Position numbers and translations under genes: made by a program. The notes below the pieces were generated by a model that was not told the origin of the DNA, searched no databases, and worked only from the letters and a program-made list of their open reading frames with translations. From Clostridia bacterium (GTDB taxonomy: Bacteria; Bacillota; Clostridia; Acetivibrionales; DSM-2933), in assembly GCA_026418275.1 (NCBI GenBank), contig JAOABQ010000084.1, positions 1-64,000 of the forward strand: DNA of 64,000 nt. The letters are read 5' to 3'. This document shows, one piece after another, positions 25,703-34,268 of this stretch. Every line of letters starts with the position of its first letter. The stretch's first letter is position 1.

Positions 25703-26776
25703 ATGGAACAAAAAGCGACACCCTATAGCGATTTGAAATTATTTGCTCACCCAGATAAATTAAAGGCGCTTGCAGATGGAGCGCGAACAGCTCCTATTTA
25801 TGTTCGGATAAAACCTACCAATGTTTGTAATCATCATTGTAACTATTGTCATTATGGAAGTGGACAATATCTTAATCTGGAGGGGCAACAGTCAAAAAAC
25901 CAAATTCCATGGGATAAACTAAAAGAAATAATAAGTGATTTAGGTGATATAGGAGTTAAAGCTGTTACATTTAGTGGTGGGGGTGAGCCCTTAGTTTATC
26001 CCCGAATTGTTCCTGCTATGGAAGCGGTATTAAACAGGAATATTGATCTATCCATTATAACAAATGGGCATTTGCTTTTTGGGGCGACTGCAGATATTTT
26101 AAAAAGTGCAAAATGGGTACGAATTTCCTTTGACGCTGCAAATGAGGCTACTTATTCGCAAATTAGAGAGGTATCGACAGATTCATTTAAAAAGGTATGT
26201 GATAATATTTACAGATTTGCGAAACAAAAACCTGGTAATTGTGAGTTGGGAATAAATTTCGTTGTTAACAAGGAAAATGCTGGCGAGGTATTTGCTGCAG
26301 GTAAATTGATGTTTGAATTGGGTGTTAACCATATTAAGTACACTGCTAGAATGATAAATGATGTTGAAACATATCATTCTCCGTTTAAAAAAGCCGTGAT
26401 AGAGCAGATAACCAAGGTTGAGGAGACATGTAAGAGGAAGGATTTTAAAGTTATTAACTTGTATGAGCAGGATTTCAACTTATGTGGTGTATTTAAGAGA
26501 ACATACTCAAAGTGTCTGGTTAAGGAGTTTGTTACGGTAATAGCAGCCGATAGTAAGGTATATTATTGTCATGATAAAGCGTATTTGGAAAATGGAATTA
26601 TCGGGGATTTGACACAACTAAGCTTTAAAGAACTTTGGTTTTCAAACTCTACGGTCCAGAAATTTAAAGATTTTGATGCGATACGAGAATGTAATCACCA
26701 CTGTGTTTATGATTCAAGAAATATTCTTTTAAACACCTTTTTTTCTTTAGATAAAAATCATGTTAACTTTATTTAA
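25703..26776 (+). CDS. radical SAM enzyme, HVNFI-tail pair member 2
   Basis: 357 residues. Radical SAM motif CNHHCNYC at Cys 42, 46, 49, then FSGGGEPL. The C-terminal region has CLVKEFVTVIAADSKVYYC, GDLTQLSFKELW and CNHHC, resembling SPASM. It ends KNHVNFI, as does the preceding gene. GGAGG five bases before ATG 25703 is the best start; an in-frame ATG at 25691 and a TTG at 25670 lie upstream. The N-terminal HPDKLKALADG matches HPERVAAWRNG in the neighbour, so the two arose by duplication. Two related enzymes side by side could act on consecutive positions or form a heterodimer (speculation). Confidence 0.82.
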   Translation: MEQKATPYSDLKLFAHPDKLKALADGARTAPIYVRIKPTNVCNHHCNYCHYGSGQYLNLEGQQSKNQIPWDKLKEIISDLGDIGVKAVTFSGGGEPLVYPRIVPAMEAVLNRNIDLSIITNGHLLFGATADILKSAKWVRISFDAANEATYSQIREVSTDSFKKVCDNIYRFAKQKPGNCELGINFVVNKENAGEVFAAGKLMFELGVNHIKYTARMINDVETYHSPFKKAVIEQITKVEETCKRKDFKVINLYEQDFNLCGVFKRTYSKCLVKEFVTVIAADSKVYYCHDKAYLENGIIGDLTQLSFKELWFSNSTVQKFKDFDAIRECNHHCVYDSRNILLNTFFSLDKNHVNFI

Positions 26777-26801
26777 AATTATCTGTTGGTACACCGATAA
26801 A
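26774..26801 (+). promoter_or_regulatory. sigma-28-like promoter before the split transketolase
   Basis: TAAA at 26774-26777, 15-nt spacer, ACCGATAAA from 26793. Spacing is exactly that of the flagellin promoters, and the -10 is closer to the GCCGATAA consensus. It overlaps the stop of the preceding gene, about 100 bases before the transketolase start. Confidence 0.6.
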
Positions 26802-26899
26802 AATTTAAAAAGTGTTTAATATTATACTTTAGCAAGTATAAGAATTATGTTTACAAAAAGGTGTAACCGAGTCCTACTCAATTTAAGGGGAAGATTATA

Positions 26900-27736
26900 G
26901 TGCAAAATATTATGGACTTAAAGGAAATTGCAAAAGAACTACGAAGAAAAATATTTAAAATGATATATAAGGCAGGAGGAGGTCATATTGCTCCGGCATT
27001 TTCTGTTGTTGAAATCTTAACTGCACTTTATTTTGGCGGTGTTTTAAACGTTGATCCCAAACGGCCTCAATTAATCGAAAGAGACCGTTGCATTCTCAGT
27101 AAGGGACATGCAAGTGCTGCCTTATATGCTGTACTTGCGCAGAAAGGGTATTTTGAGGAGAAGCTGCTGGATAGATTCTGCCAGGTGGGTTCGACCCTAG
27201 GAGGACACCCGAATATGCTTGAAATCCCCGGTGTCGAAGCAAGTACAGGTGCCTTGGGCCATGGTTTTCCTTACGCCGCTGGTATTGCCCTTGCAGGTAA
27301 ATTGAATAAAAGTTGCTATAAGGTTTATTGCATTTTAGGTGACGGTGAATGCCAGGAAGGATCGGTATGGGAGGCAGCTCTTTTTGCAGCGCACCACAAA
27401 CTTGAGAACCTTACAGTTATATTAGATTATAACAAGTTACAAGCGATGGAACCTTTAGATAGTATTATTAAAATGGAGCCGATGGCAGATAAGTGGCGTG
27501 CTTTTGGTTGGAGGGTCAGTGAAGTTGATGGCCATGATATGGGCGTATTGCTGAAGACATTAGAGACGGTGCCAGGTACGGATCATTGCCCGAAACTAAT
27601 CATTGCGCACACTGTTAAGGGAAAGGGTATATCATTTATGGAGAATGTGCCAATTTGGCATTATCGTTTGCCTAGTAAAGAAGAATTGGATATTGTTATA
27701 GAAGAACTTGAAATACCCTCAAAGGAGATCTATTAA
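26900..27736 (+). CDS. transketolase, N-terminal (TPP-binding) subunit
   Basis: 278 residues, matching the first domain of transketolase. The TPP pyrophosphate/magnesium motif runs GDGECQEG to LDYNKLQ. SKGHASAALYAVLA and STGALGHG are also typical. The pyrimidine domain is in the next gene (3 bp gap), so the enzyme is a two-subunit transketolase. It starts with GTG at 26900 after AAGGGGAAG; an ATG at 26912 is possible. Transketolase makes sedoheptulose-7-phosphate, the substrate of GmhA encoded at 40.2 kb, so a dedicated supply of seven-carbon precursor is a reasonable inference. A role in a branched or ketose-extended sugar is an alternative. Confidence 0.88.
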   Translation: MQNIMDLKEIAKELRRKIFKMIYKAGGGHIAPAFSVVEILTALYFGGVLNVDPKRPQLIERDRCILSKGHASAALYAVLAQKGYFEEKLLDRFCQVGSTLGGHPNMLEIPGVEASTGALGHGFPYAAGIALAGKLNKSCYKVYCILGDGECQEGSVWEAALFAAHHKLENLTVILDYNKLQAMEPLDSIIKMEPMADKWRAFGWRVSEVDGHDMGVLLKTLETVPGTDHCPKLIIAHTVKGKGISFMENVPIWHYRLPSKEELDIVIEELEIPSKEIY

Positions 27737-27739
27737 GAT

Positions 27740-28675
27740 ATGAGAAGTGCGTATTTATCTGCTTTATATGATTTAGCGAGTGAAAATAAAAATATTCTAG
27801 CATTAATATCAGATAATGGTGCAATCGTATATGATAAGTACCGAACTGACTTTCCCGATCAATTTTTTAACTTTGGAATATCCGAAGCAAATATGGTTGC
27901 AGCTGCAGCAGGCCTTGCCAGTTGTGGAAAGATACCTTTTACCTATACAATCTCTAATTTTTTAACAATGCGCGCTTTTGAGTTTGTACGTAATGATGTA
28001 TGTCTTCAAAACCAAAATGTAAAACTTGTGGGTACGGGAGCGGGTTTTGTCTATAGTACTTTAGGACCTACACATCACGCTACTGAAGATATTGCACTGA
28101 TGAGAGTACTTCCCAACATGACCATTGTTTCCCCTGGGAGTCCATTGGAAGTTCGAAGGGCTACTTTGGAAGCTGCTAAAATGGTTGGACCTGTCTATTT
28201 GCGTTTGGGAACGAATAAAGAACCTGAAATTTATGATAATAGCTATGTCTTTGAAGTTGGAAAGGGAGTAGTTTTAAATAATGGGTATGATATAACGGTT
28301 GTTTCAACGGGTGCAATTATAAATGAAGTCTTGCAGGTATCCTCTGACCTTAAAAAGGAGGGGATTTCTGCAAGGGTTATTAACATACACACCATCAAAC
28401 CGATCGACAATGAGATTTTAATCCAAGCTGTTAATGAAACAGGAGCAATTCTTTCAGTTGAAGAACACAATATTAACGGTGGGCTAGGAAGTGCAATTGC
28501 TGAAGTTATACTGGAAAACTTAAATTCTCCGGTAATATTTCATAGAATGGGACTAAAAGATGTTTTTTGTAAAGGTTATGGTTCACATAAAGAACTAAGG
28601 GCTGTTAACGGCTTATCCGCAGAGCATATAAAGAAATGGTGTTTGGAGCTTATTAAAAGAAAACATAGATCATAA
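27740..28675 (+). CDS. transketolase, C-terminal (pyrimidine/acceptor) subunit
   Basis: 311 residues comprising the transketolase pyrimidine-binding domain (GISEANMVAAAAGLA, with the catalytic-type Glu) and the C-terminal transketolase domain (GYDITVVSTGAIINEV, VEEHNINGGLGSAIAE). It forms the active site together with the upstream subunit. The pair has lengths typical of split archaeal/clostridial transketolases. Start ATG at 27740, with AAGGAG upstream inside the end of the previous gene. Confidence 0.88.
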   Translation: MRSAYLSALYDLASENKNILALISDNGAIVYDKYRTDFPDQFFNFGISEANMVAAAAGLASCGKIPFTYTISNFLTMRAFEFVRNDVCLQNQNVKLVGTGAGFVYSTLGPTHHATEDIALMRVLPNMTIVSPGSPLEVRRATLEAAKMVGPVYLRLGTNKEPEIYDNSYVFEVGKGVVLNNGYDITVVSTGAIINEVLQVSSDLKKEGISARVINIHTIKPIDNEILIQAVNETGAILSVEEHNINGGLGSAIAEVILENLNSPVIFHRMGLKDVFCKGYGSHKELRAVNGLSAEHIKKWCLELIKRKHRS

Positions 28676-28715
28676 TATAAGTATAAAACGAAGAGAACAT
28701 TTGAGGATAGAATAT

Positions 28716-29378
28716 ATGGCATATATTGACTTTGTTTCAAAACTCCATAAAAGTACAAATAGAGATTATTTAGCAAGAATATTGGAGGCCGATAAAGCCA
28801 AGTGTGCGCATATTGCGAAACAGTTTGGCAAAGATTACTGGGATGGTGACCGTAAATATGGATATGGCGGCTATCAGTATGACGGGAGATGGCGTACGGT
28901 AGCGGAAGAGATGGCGAGACACTATAACCTTCAACCCGGGCAGAAGGTACTGGATGTAGGCTGCGGCAAGGGCTTTCTGCTATATGAGTTGTGCCAAGTG
29001 GTGCCTGGACTTCAAATTACCGGTATAGATATCTCACATTATGCAATTGAAAATGCGAAGGAGGAAGTAAGGCAGTTTGTTCATTGTGGATTAGCGCAGG
29101 ATCTGCCTTATGAGGATAAATCTTATGATTTGGTGTACTCCATAACAACTTTGCACAATTTGTATATTTTTGATTTGAAAAAGGCAATTTACCATATTGA
29201 AAGGGTTTCAAAAGGAAATAGTTATATCTTGGTTGAGGCCTATAGAAATGAACGGGAAAAGGTAAATTTATTATACTGGCAATTGACTTGTGAATGCTTT
29301 TTTTCAGACGATGAATGGAAGTGGCTATTTAAGGAATGGGAGTATAAAGGGGATTATTCCTTCATTTATTTTGAGTAA
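28716..29378 (+). CDS. class I SAM-dependent methyltransferase
   Basis: 220 residues with LDVGCGKGFLLYEL as SAM motif I near residue 75, ITGIDIS as the acidic strand and a VYSITTLHNLY motif. GAGGA eight bases upstream selects ATG 28716 rather than TTG 28701. The N-terminal 70 residues contain DYWDGDRKYGYGGYQYDGRW, seen in several cluster-borne methyltransferases near transketolase-like genes. It may methylate the sugar formed by the transketolase branch (inference from position only). Confidence 0.78.
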   Translation: MAYIDFVSKLHKSTNRDYLARILEADKAKCAHIAKQFGKDYWDGDRKYGYGGYQYDGRWRTVAEEMARHYNLQPGQKVLDVGCGKGFLLYELCQVVPGLQITGIDISHYAIENAKEEVRQFVHCGLAQDLPYEDKSYDLVYSITTLHNLYIFDLKKAIYHIERVSKGNSYILVEAYRNEREKVNLLYWQLTCECFFSDDEWKWLFKEWEYKGDYSFIYFE

Positions 29379-29406
29379 AGAGTAATTATTTTTAGAGGAT
29401 AAATTT

Positions 29407-30576
29407 ATGTCTAATTATATAATGCCTGCAAGAAAGGCTTTTGATGATGAAATTCTGCAAGTTGTTACAGAAGTCTTTAGTTATTATAGGAACAAAAATA
29501 TGGATTTCGGCTATGAGGGCTTTTATGAAAAAAAATATACGGATGCCTTTGTAAAATATATGGGGGGAGAAGGTTTTGCCGATGCTGTTTGCACCGGTAC
29601 TGCTGCGTTGTATGTTTCAATAGCTGCATTACAATTGGAGCCTCAAAGCCAAGTAATCGTTTCACCTATTACCGATCCTGGAACGGTTAGCGCAATTATA
29701 CTAAACGGTCTTGTTCCGGTTTTGTGTGACTCAGATCCGGATTCATATAATATGAGTCCTCAAGAGTTTAAGTCTCGGATAAATAACAAAACTAAAGCTG
29801 TAGTAGTAGTGCATGCATCCGGTAAGGCAGCAAGAATAGACTTAATCAGCAAGATTGCAAAAGAACATGGATTATATATCATAGAAGATTGTTCACAAGC
29901 TCACGGCGCAAAGTGCAATGGACAGAAAGTAGGTACATTTGGAGATATTGCTGCTTTTTCGACCATGTATAGAAAGGCACATGCGACAGGTGGATGTGGT
30001 GGAGTAATATATACAAAAAGTGAGAAGCTATATAACATGGTCCGTGCGTATTCAGATAGAGGAAAGCCCTTTTTTAGAGAAAACTTCGATGAAAAAGATC
30101 CGGGAACTTTTTTGTTTCCTGCCTTAAACTTAAATATTGATGAAATTTCTTGTGCTATTGGATTAAAATCGCTGGAAAGGCTTGACACTGTGATAAAACG
30201 AAGATTAGATTTCTTATTCAATCTGGAAAGTGAATTAATTTTGCATTCAAAAGTTTGTCGTGTACTAAGTCCATCGATGGATGATTCACCATTTTTTCAA
30301 CCTGTTTTTGTGGATATGAAAAAAATTAGCTGTACTAAGATAGAATTTGCAATGGCGTTGCAATGTAAGGGGATATCGGTAAATCCTGATTATAAATATA
30401 TCGTTTCTGATTGGGACTGGGTAAAACCATATCTTTCAGATACTTATGATTGTAAGAATGCTAGGATATGTGTGGACAGCTCTTTCAATATCCTGTTTAA
30501 TGAATATTTTGGAAGTAATGAAGTCGATGCAATCTTAAACTCTATACTGGAAGCTGAGAAAGTATATTTATTATAG
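29407..30576 (+). CDS. DegT/DnrJ/EryC1-type aminotransferase
   Basis: 389 residues, PLP-dependent nucleotide-sugar aminotransferase family. CTGTAALYVSIAALQ near residue 62, PITDPGTVSAI, EDCSQAHGAKCNGQKVGT, and MYRKAHATGGCGG where Lys 190 is the PLP lysine. The retained lysine argues for an aminotransferase rather than a ColD-like dehydratase, which has His there. The GGCGG segment is less standard than the usual GEGG. It lies between two methyltransferases, giving an N- or C-methylated amino sugar as one possible product. Shine-Dalgarno AGAGGA is nine bases upstream. Confidence 0.82.
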   Translation: MSNYIMPARKAFDDEILQVVTEVFSYYRNKNMDFGYEGFYEKKYTDAFVKYMGGEGFADAVCTGTAALYVSIAALQLEPQSQVIVSPITDPGTVSAIILNGLVPVLCDSDPDSYNMSPQEFKSRINNKTKAVVVVHASGKAARIDLISKIAKEHGLYIIEDCSQAHGAKCNGQKVGTFGDIAAFSTMYRKAHATGGCGGVIYTKSEKLYNMVRAYSDRGKPFFRENFDEKDPGTFLFPALNLNIDEISCAIGLKSLERLDTVIKRRLDFLFNLESELILHSKVCRVLSPSMDDSPFFQPVFVDMKKISCTKIEFAMALQCKGISVNPDYKYIVSDWDWVKPYLSDTYDCKNARICVDSSFNILFNEYFGSNEVDAILNSILEAEKVYLL

Positions 30577-30596
30577 AAAAGTAAAGGAGTAATTTT

Positions 30597-31295
30597 ATGG
30601 AAATGTTTTACGGACGTTCATCCTCCGATAAGGCGAAGGCTGCCTACTCCGGAATAGAATTTAGTAAGCTCGAAAAGCCATATTCTTTAGGTGAATATAA
30701 TACATACCACTTAATATCTGATCCTAAGCGTATAGGATTTCTGTTGGCAAGATATAAATTTGTAGCTAAAATGTTTGATAAGTATGAGAGAGTACTTGAG
30801 GTTGGATGCCAAGAGGGATTGGGTTCAATGGTTGTAGCTAAATCCGTTGGAACGCTTGTTGCAATTGATTTTTATAGACCACATATAGAAACATGTTTGA
30901 GAGATACAGCAGGCTTTGTTAAAAACATTGATTTTAGAGGCTATGACATTAATGATGGACCCATTGAAGAAAATTTCGATGGCGCTTATTCACTCGATGT
31001 TTTTGAACATATTGATCCCGGACAAGAGGATTTATATATGACCCATACTGTGAAAAGTCTTGCGAACCACGGTGCGTTCATCTTGGGAACTCCATCGCTG
31101 GAATCCCAAAAGTATGCATCAGAAGAGTCTAAAGCAGGACATATAAATTGTAAGAGTGGAGAAGAATTACGCAGCTTTTGCCAAAAATACTTTCATAATG
31201 TGTTTATGTTTGGAATGAATGATGAAGTAGTTCATACGGGGTTTTTACCCATGGCCCATTACCTGTTTGCATTGTGTGTCTCTCCCAAAAGGTAA
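30597..31295 (+). CDS. class I SAM-dependent methyltransferase
   Basis: 232 residues with VLEVGCQEGLGSMVVA as SAM motif I (about 63-78), VAIDFYRPHIE, and a YSLDVFEHIDP motif IV. The HFHN-type ending differs from the neighbouring 28.7-kb methyltransferase, so the two are not recent duplicates. AAAGGAG eight bases upstream fixes the ATG. Related proteins occur in surface polysaccharide clusters. Substrate unknown. Confidence 0.8.
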   Translation: MEMFYGRSSSDKAKAAYSGIEFSKLEKPYSLGEYNTYHLISDPKRIGFLLARYKFVAKMFDKYERVLEVGCQEGLGSMVVAKSVGTLVAIDFYRPHIETCLRDTAGFVKNIDFRGYDINDGPIEENFDGAYSLDVFEHIDPGQEDLYMTHTVKSLANHGAFILGTPSLESQKYASEESKAGHINCKSGEELRSFCQKYFHNVFMFGMNDEVVHTGFLPMAHYLFALCVSPKR

Positions 31296-31370
31296 GCAAA
31301 ACTTTTATATGATAAAAAGGAATGTAGCGATTCATGTTTTTTAGCAAGAAAACAAGCGGGAGGTATTAAA

Positions 31371-32081
31371 ATGCATGTGGGAATTATTACTTACCAAACC
31401 GGCCATTTAAAGACCTGGCAAATATTAAAAAAGCTGATGACGAAGTCCTTTGAAATAACGCTTTATGCATTCCCCTTCAAATACAAGCCGCAAAGTAGAA
31501 GGATGTTTGAAGAAAGGCCTTTTCAGTTAATACCCATAGATATGAAAGAATTTTGCGCTATAAACAATATAAGATATATAGAGGTTGACGGTTGGGGGGA
31601 ACAGCAAGCCAAATGCCTTGGAGTACCGGGTGAAAAGAAGATTCCGGATGTTTTTTTAACATGTATAGCAAAGATTATACCACAAGCCTTTATTACGAAC
31701 AGGATTATAATCAATGCTCATCCAGGGTTACTTCCTGAAAATCGCGGATTGGATGCATTTAAATGGTCTATCATCAATGAGTGGCCCATTGGTGTCAGTT
31801 TGCATGTGATTGACGAATATATTGACAGAGGCATAATACTTCATAAGATAAAAGTTCCTGTTTTGTCTAACGATACTCTCCGTAGCCTTGCCGAACGAGC
31901 TTATGAAATGGAATGTGACTTACAGGCTAATTTTGATTACTATCTCCATAACTTGGAGTCGGGGATAAACGTATCTGATAGATACCCTCTAAGTAAAAAA
32001 ACGATACCTGATGAATTGGATTTTCGTTTAGAGGAAATATTCATGGAAAAAAGGGAAAAATTGGTTAGTCTATCTAAATGA
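31371..32081 (+). CDS. formyltransferase
   Basis: 236 residues of the folate-dependent formyltransferase family (Formyl_trans_N), which moves a formyl group from 10-formyltetrahydrofolate to an amine. The catalytic triad Asn and His appear in INAHPGLLPENRG, and the Asp in HVIDEYIDRGIIL. In sugar pathways such enzymes act on amino sugars such as those made by the DegT enzyme encoded 800 bp upstream, so an N-formylamino sugar is a likely product. Start ATG 31371 after GGGAGG. The second formyltransferase at 58.4 kb is not closely similar. Confidence 0.8.
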   Translation: MHVGIITYQTGHLKTWQILKKLMTKSFEITLYAFPFKYKPQSRRMFEERPFQLIPIDMKEFCAINNIRYIEVDGWGEQQAKCLGVPGEKKIPDVFLTCIAKIIPQAFITNRIIINAHPGLLPENRGLDAFKWSIINEWPIGVSLHVIDEYIDRGIILHKIKVPVLSNDTLRSLAERAYEMECDLQANFDYYLHNLESGINVSDRYPLSKKTIPDELDFRLEEIFMEKREKLVSLSK

Positions 32082-32128
32082 AATGAGGATTAAATAAAGA
32101 TAAGTGGCGGTTTGGATGGAGGATATAA

Positions 32129-33274
32129 ATGAGATGTAATCTATGCGGTTCTATAAAAATCAGGCAGTTGGGAAATATAGGAGAAGTACCTGTATCGGTA
32201 ACATCTGATTCAAAATTGTGTAAACTCTTTTCAGAGATCTACTACTGCTGTGATTGCATGCATGTTCAAAAACTATATAACCATGGTGAACTTGAAATTA
32301 TTCGTGCGTTGTATAATAGTTACGAACCACATTATCTCTCGAATGGTGTGGAGCAACTTGCCTTTAACGGATTGATCTCACCTAAAACGCGGACATATCA
32401 CGTCCTGGAACAGTGTGCTTCCTTTCTGCCTGAAAGTGGAGAACTACTGGATGTTGGAAGTGGGAATGGTGCAGTTTTGAAGTCAGCAAGCCAACTATTA
32501 CCCCGTTGGACTTTAAATGCTTTCGATATTGTCGAAATCCATAAAGAACAGATATTAAAAATTCCGAATGTTGTGAATTTTACTTCTGGAAAGTTAGAAA
32601 ATTTACCTGCTAAGAATTATAATCTAATTATATTGTGGCATGTACTTGAACATGTACCAAATCCATGCGGTATCTTATCTCAACTAAGGGAAAAGCTTTT
32701 GCCAGGCGGGATTTTACTTATCCAAGTACCTGATTTACATAGAAATCCTTTTGACTTAGCGGTCATAGATCATTGTTCACATTTTATGGTGCATAGTTTA
32801 CTGAAACTTATAGATTCTACCGGTTTTGAACTTATTGCGGATGGGTGTCAGTGGATATATAACTGTATTACATTTGCAGTAAAAGTAAAACAGTCATCAA
32901 TGAATATAGCATATAAGGCATCGGTTAATTATCCATTTGTTTACTATAATTGGCTCAATGAGAACCTTAAATATTTTAAAGTTAGAATAGAGGATAACGC
33001 CTATTCGATTTTTGGGACAGGTATGGCATCTATTTATTTGTTTGGACAAATGGAAAAAAGACCGATGTATTTTATTGATGAAGATAGCGGAAAAAGGGGC
33101 AAATGTATAGATGGTATACCTATTGTTAAACCAGAGGATGTACCAGAGCAAAGTAACATAATTATGCCATTTACATATGAAACGGGAAAAGAACTGGAAG
33201 GAAAGATGCGGCGGTTATACAAGATATGTAGTTCTCAAAGGTTTATTCTCAGTCTACGGTACGAAGAATCCTAA
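32129..33274 (+). CDS. C-methyltransferase with zinc-binding N terminus and C-terminal GTG module
   Basis: 381 residues with three parts. An N-terminal zinc-binding domain (CNLC at 3-6 and CCDC at 40-43, Methyltransf_13-like), a class I methyltransferase core (LLDVGSGNGA at 107-116, WHVLEHVPNP), and a C-terminal Rossmann-like domain from about 290 (FGTG at 295-298, FIDED at 315-319). This is the architecture of deoxysugar C-methyltransferases such as TylC3/TcaB9. The C-terminal domain also resembles the module found in eight other proteins of this cluster. GGAGG about 11 bases upstream supports the ATG. Likely forms a branched C-methyl sugar (inference from family). Confidence 0.82.
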   Translation: MRCNLCGSIKIRQLGNIGEVPVSVTSDSKLCKLFSEIYYCCDCMHVQKLYNHGELEIIRALYNSYEPHYLSNGVEQLAFNGLISPKTRTYHVLEQCASFLPESGELLDVGSGNGAVLKSASQLLPRWTLNAFDIVEIHKEQILKIPNVVNFTSGKLENLPAKNYNLIILWHVLEHVPNPCGILSQLREKLLPGGILLIQVPDLHRNPFDLAVIDHCSHFMVHSLLKLIDSTGFELIADGCQWIYNCITFAVKVKQSSMNIAYKASVNYPFVYYNWLNENLKYFKVRIEDNAYSIFGTGMASIYLFGQMEKRPMYFIDEDSGKRGKCIDGIPIVKPEDVPEQSNIIMPFTYETGKELEGKMRRLYKICSSQRFILSLRYEES

Positions 33275-33289
33275 ATGGAGATGATGCCA

Positions 33290-34237
33290 ATGTTTGAAGA
33301 AAATGATGTTAACCGGGCCTTGGCTAAAAGAATCTTTTTAGATAGGCTTGATGAGTGCATATTTTTCCCAAAGTATTTTGTTGTAGAGACAATAAATGCT
33401 TGTAATGCAAGCTGTATAATGTGCCCGATGAGCACCCGAGAAAAACGTACAGTCAAGTCTATGGATAGTATGCTATTCGATAAATTTGCTGATGAAGTAA
33501 AGCTATATGCGGACTGGATAGAATCGGTTTGTTTAAATAAAGATAATGAGCCGACTCTTGACAATGGATTGGCAGGTAAAATTAGAAAGTTAAAAGATGC
33601 AGGTATAAAACATGTCACAATTTCTACAAATGCACAATTACTAACTCCTGTATTGATACAAAGTTTAATTGACAGTGGGCTTGACGATATTAAAATATCA
33701 TTGAATGCTTTACATAAAGAGACCTATGAAAAAATAAATAAAGGTCTTGATTATAATAAGGTTATCAGTAATACACTCGAGTTGATAAGACAAAAAAAAC
33801 AATTTAAATGGAAGTTGGCAATCTGTTTGCGTATGGTAGTACAAGATGAAAATCAATCTGAGGTGGAGGAATGGCTTGATTTTTGGAGCGAAAAATTAGG
33901 TACTGGAGATAAAGCATATGCTCTTCCAAAGCATTCATGGGGAAATCAGTTGTTTGAAGAGAATAAAGATAAAATGAGGCTGTTCGAAAAGAAACCTTGT
34001 GTCAGTCCGTTTTCCACGATGTTGATAGATGTAGAAGGAAGGGTATGCTTATGCTGTATTGATCATGAAACAAAATTTTTTATGGGTGATTTTTCTAAGC
34101 AATCGATTAAAGAAATTTGGACCGGGGAGAATTTTAATAAGGTTAGGTTATTGCACTCAAGTTCAAAACGGAACGAAATTAGCCTATGCCGTGGGTGTGA
34201 CATATGGGAAAGAAAATATGTGGTTTCTAAAGCCTAA
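33290..34237 (+). CDS. radical SAM enzyme
   Basis: 315 residues. Cluster motif CNASCIMC at Cys 38, 42, 45, directly after a short N-terminal helix, then a SLNKDNEP-like strand and ISTNAQLL. C-terminal cysteines in KPCVSPFSTMLIDVEGRVCLCC and CRGCD form a SPASM-like set. Start chosen at ATG 33290 because GGAG at 33277-33280 is nine bases upstream; an ATG at 33275 adjoins the previous stop. Directly follows the C-methyltransferase, 52 bp from it to the epimerase downstream. Substrate unknown. Confidence 0.8.
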   Translation: MFEENDVNRALAKRIFLDRLDECIFFPKYFVVETINACNASCIMCPMSTREKRTVKSMDSMLFDKFADEVKLYADWIESVCLNKDNEPTLDNGLAGKIRKLKDAGIKHVTISTNAQLLTPVLIQSLIDSGLDDIKISLNALHKETYEKINKGLDYNKVISNTLELIRQKKQFKWKLAICLRMVVQDENQSEVEEWLDFWSEKLGTGDKAYALPKHSWGNQLFEENKDKMRLFEKKPCVSPFSTMLIDVEGRVCLCCIDHETKFFMGDFSKQSIKEIWTGENFNKVRLLHSSSKRNEISLCRGCDIWERKYVVSKA

Positions 34238-34268
34238 TTTTGCCTTGGTATGTAGGGGGAGGGACTAT

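Noticed and set aside
24546..26776. A ribosomally made peptide system, given the SPASM-like radical SAM enzymes
   Set aside because: I found no small precursor gene with a leader and core near these genes, and the neighbours are sugar enzymes.
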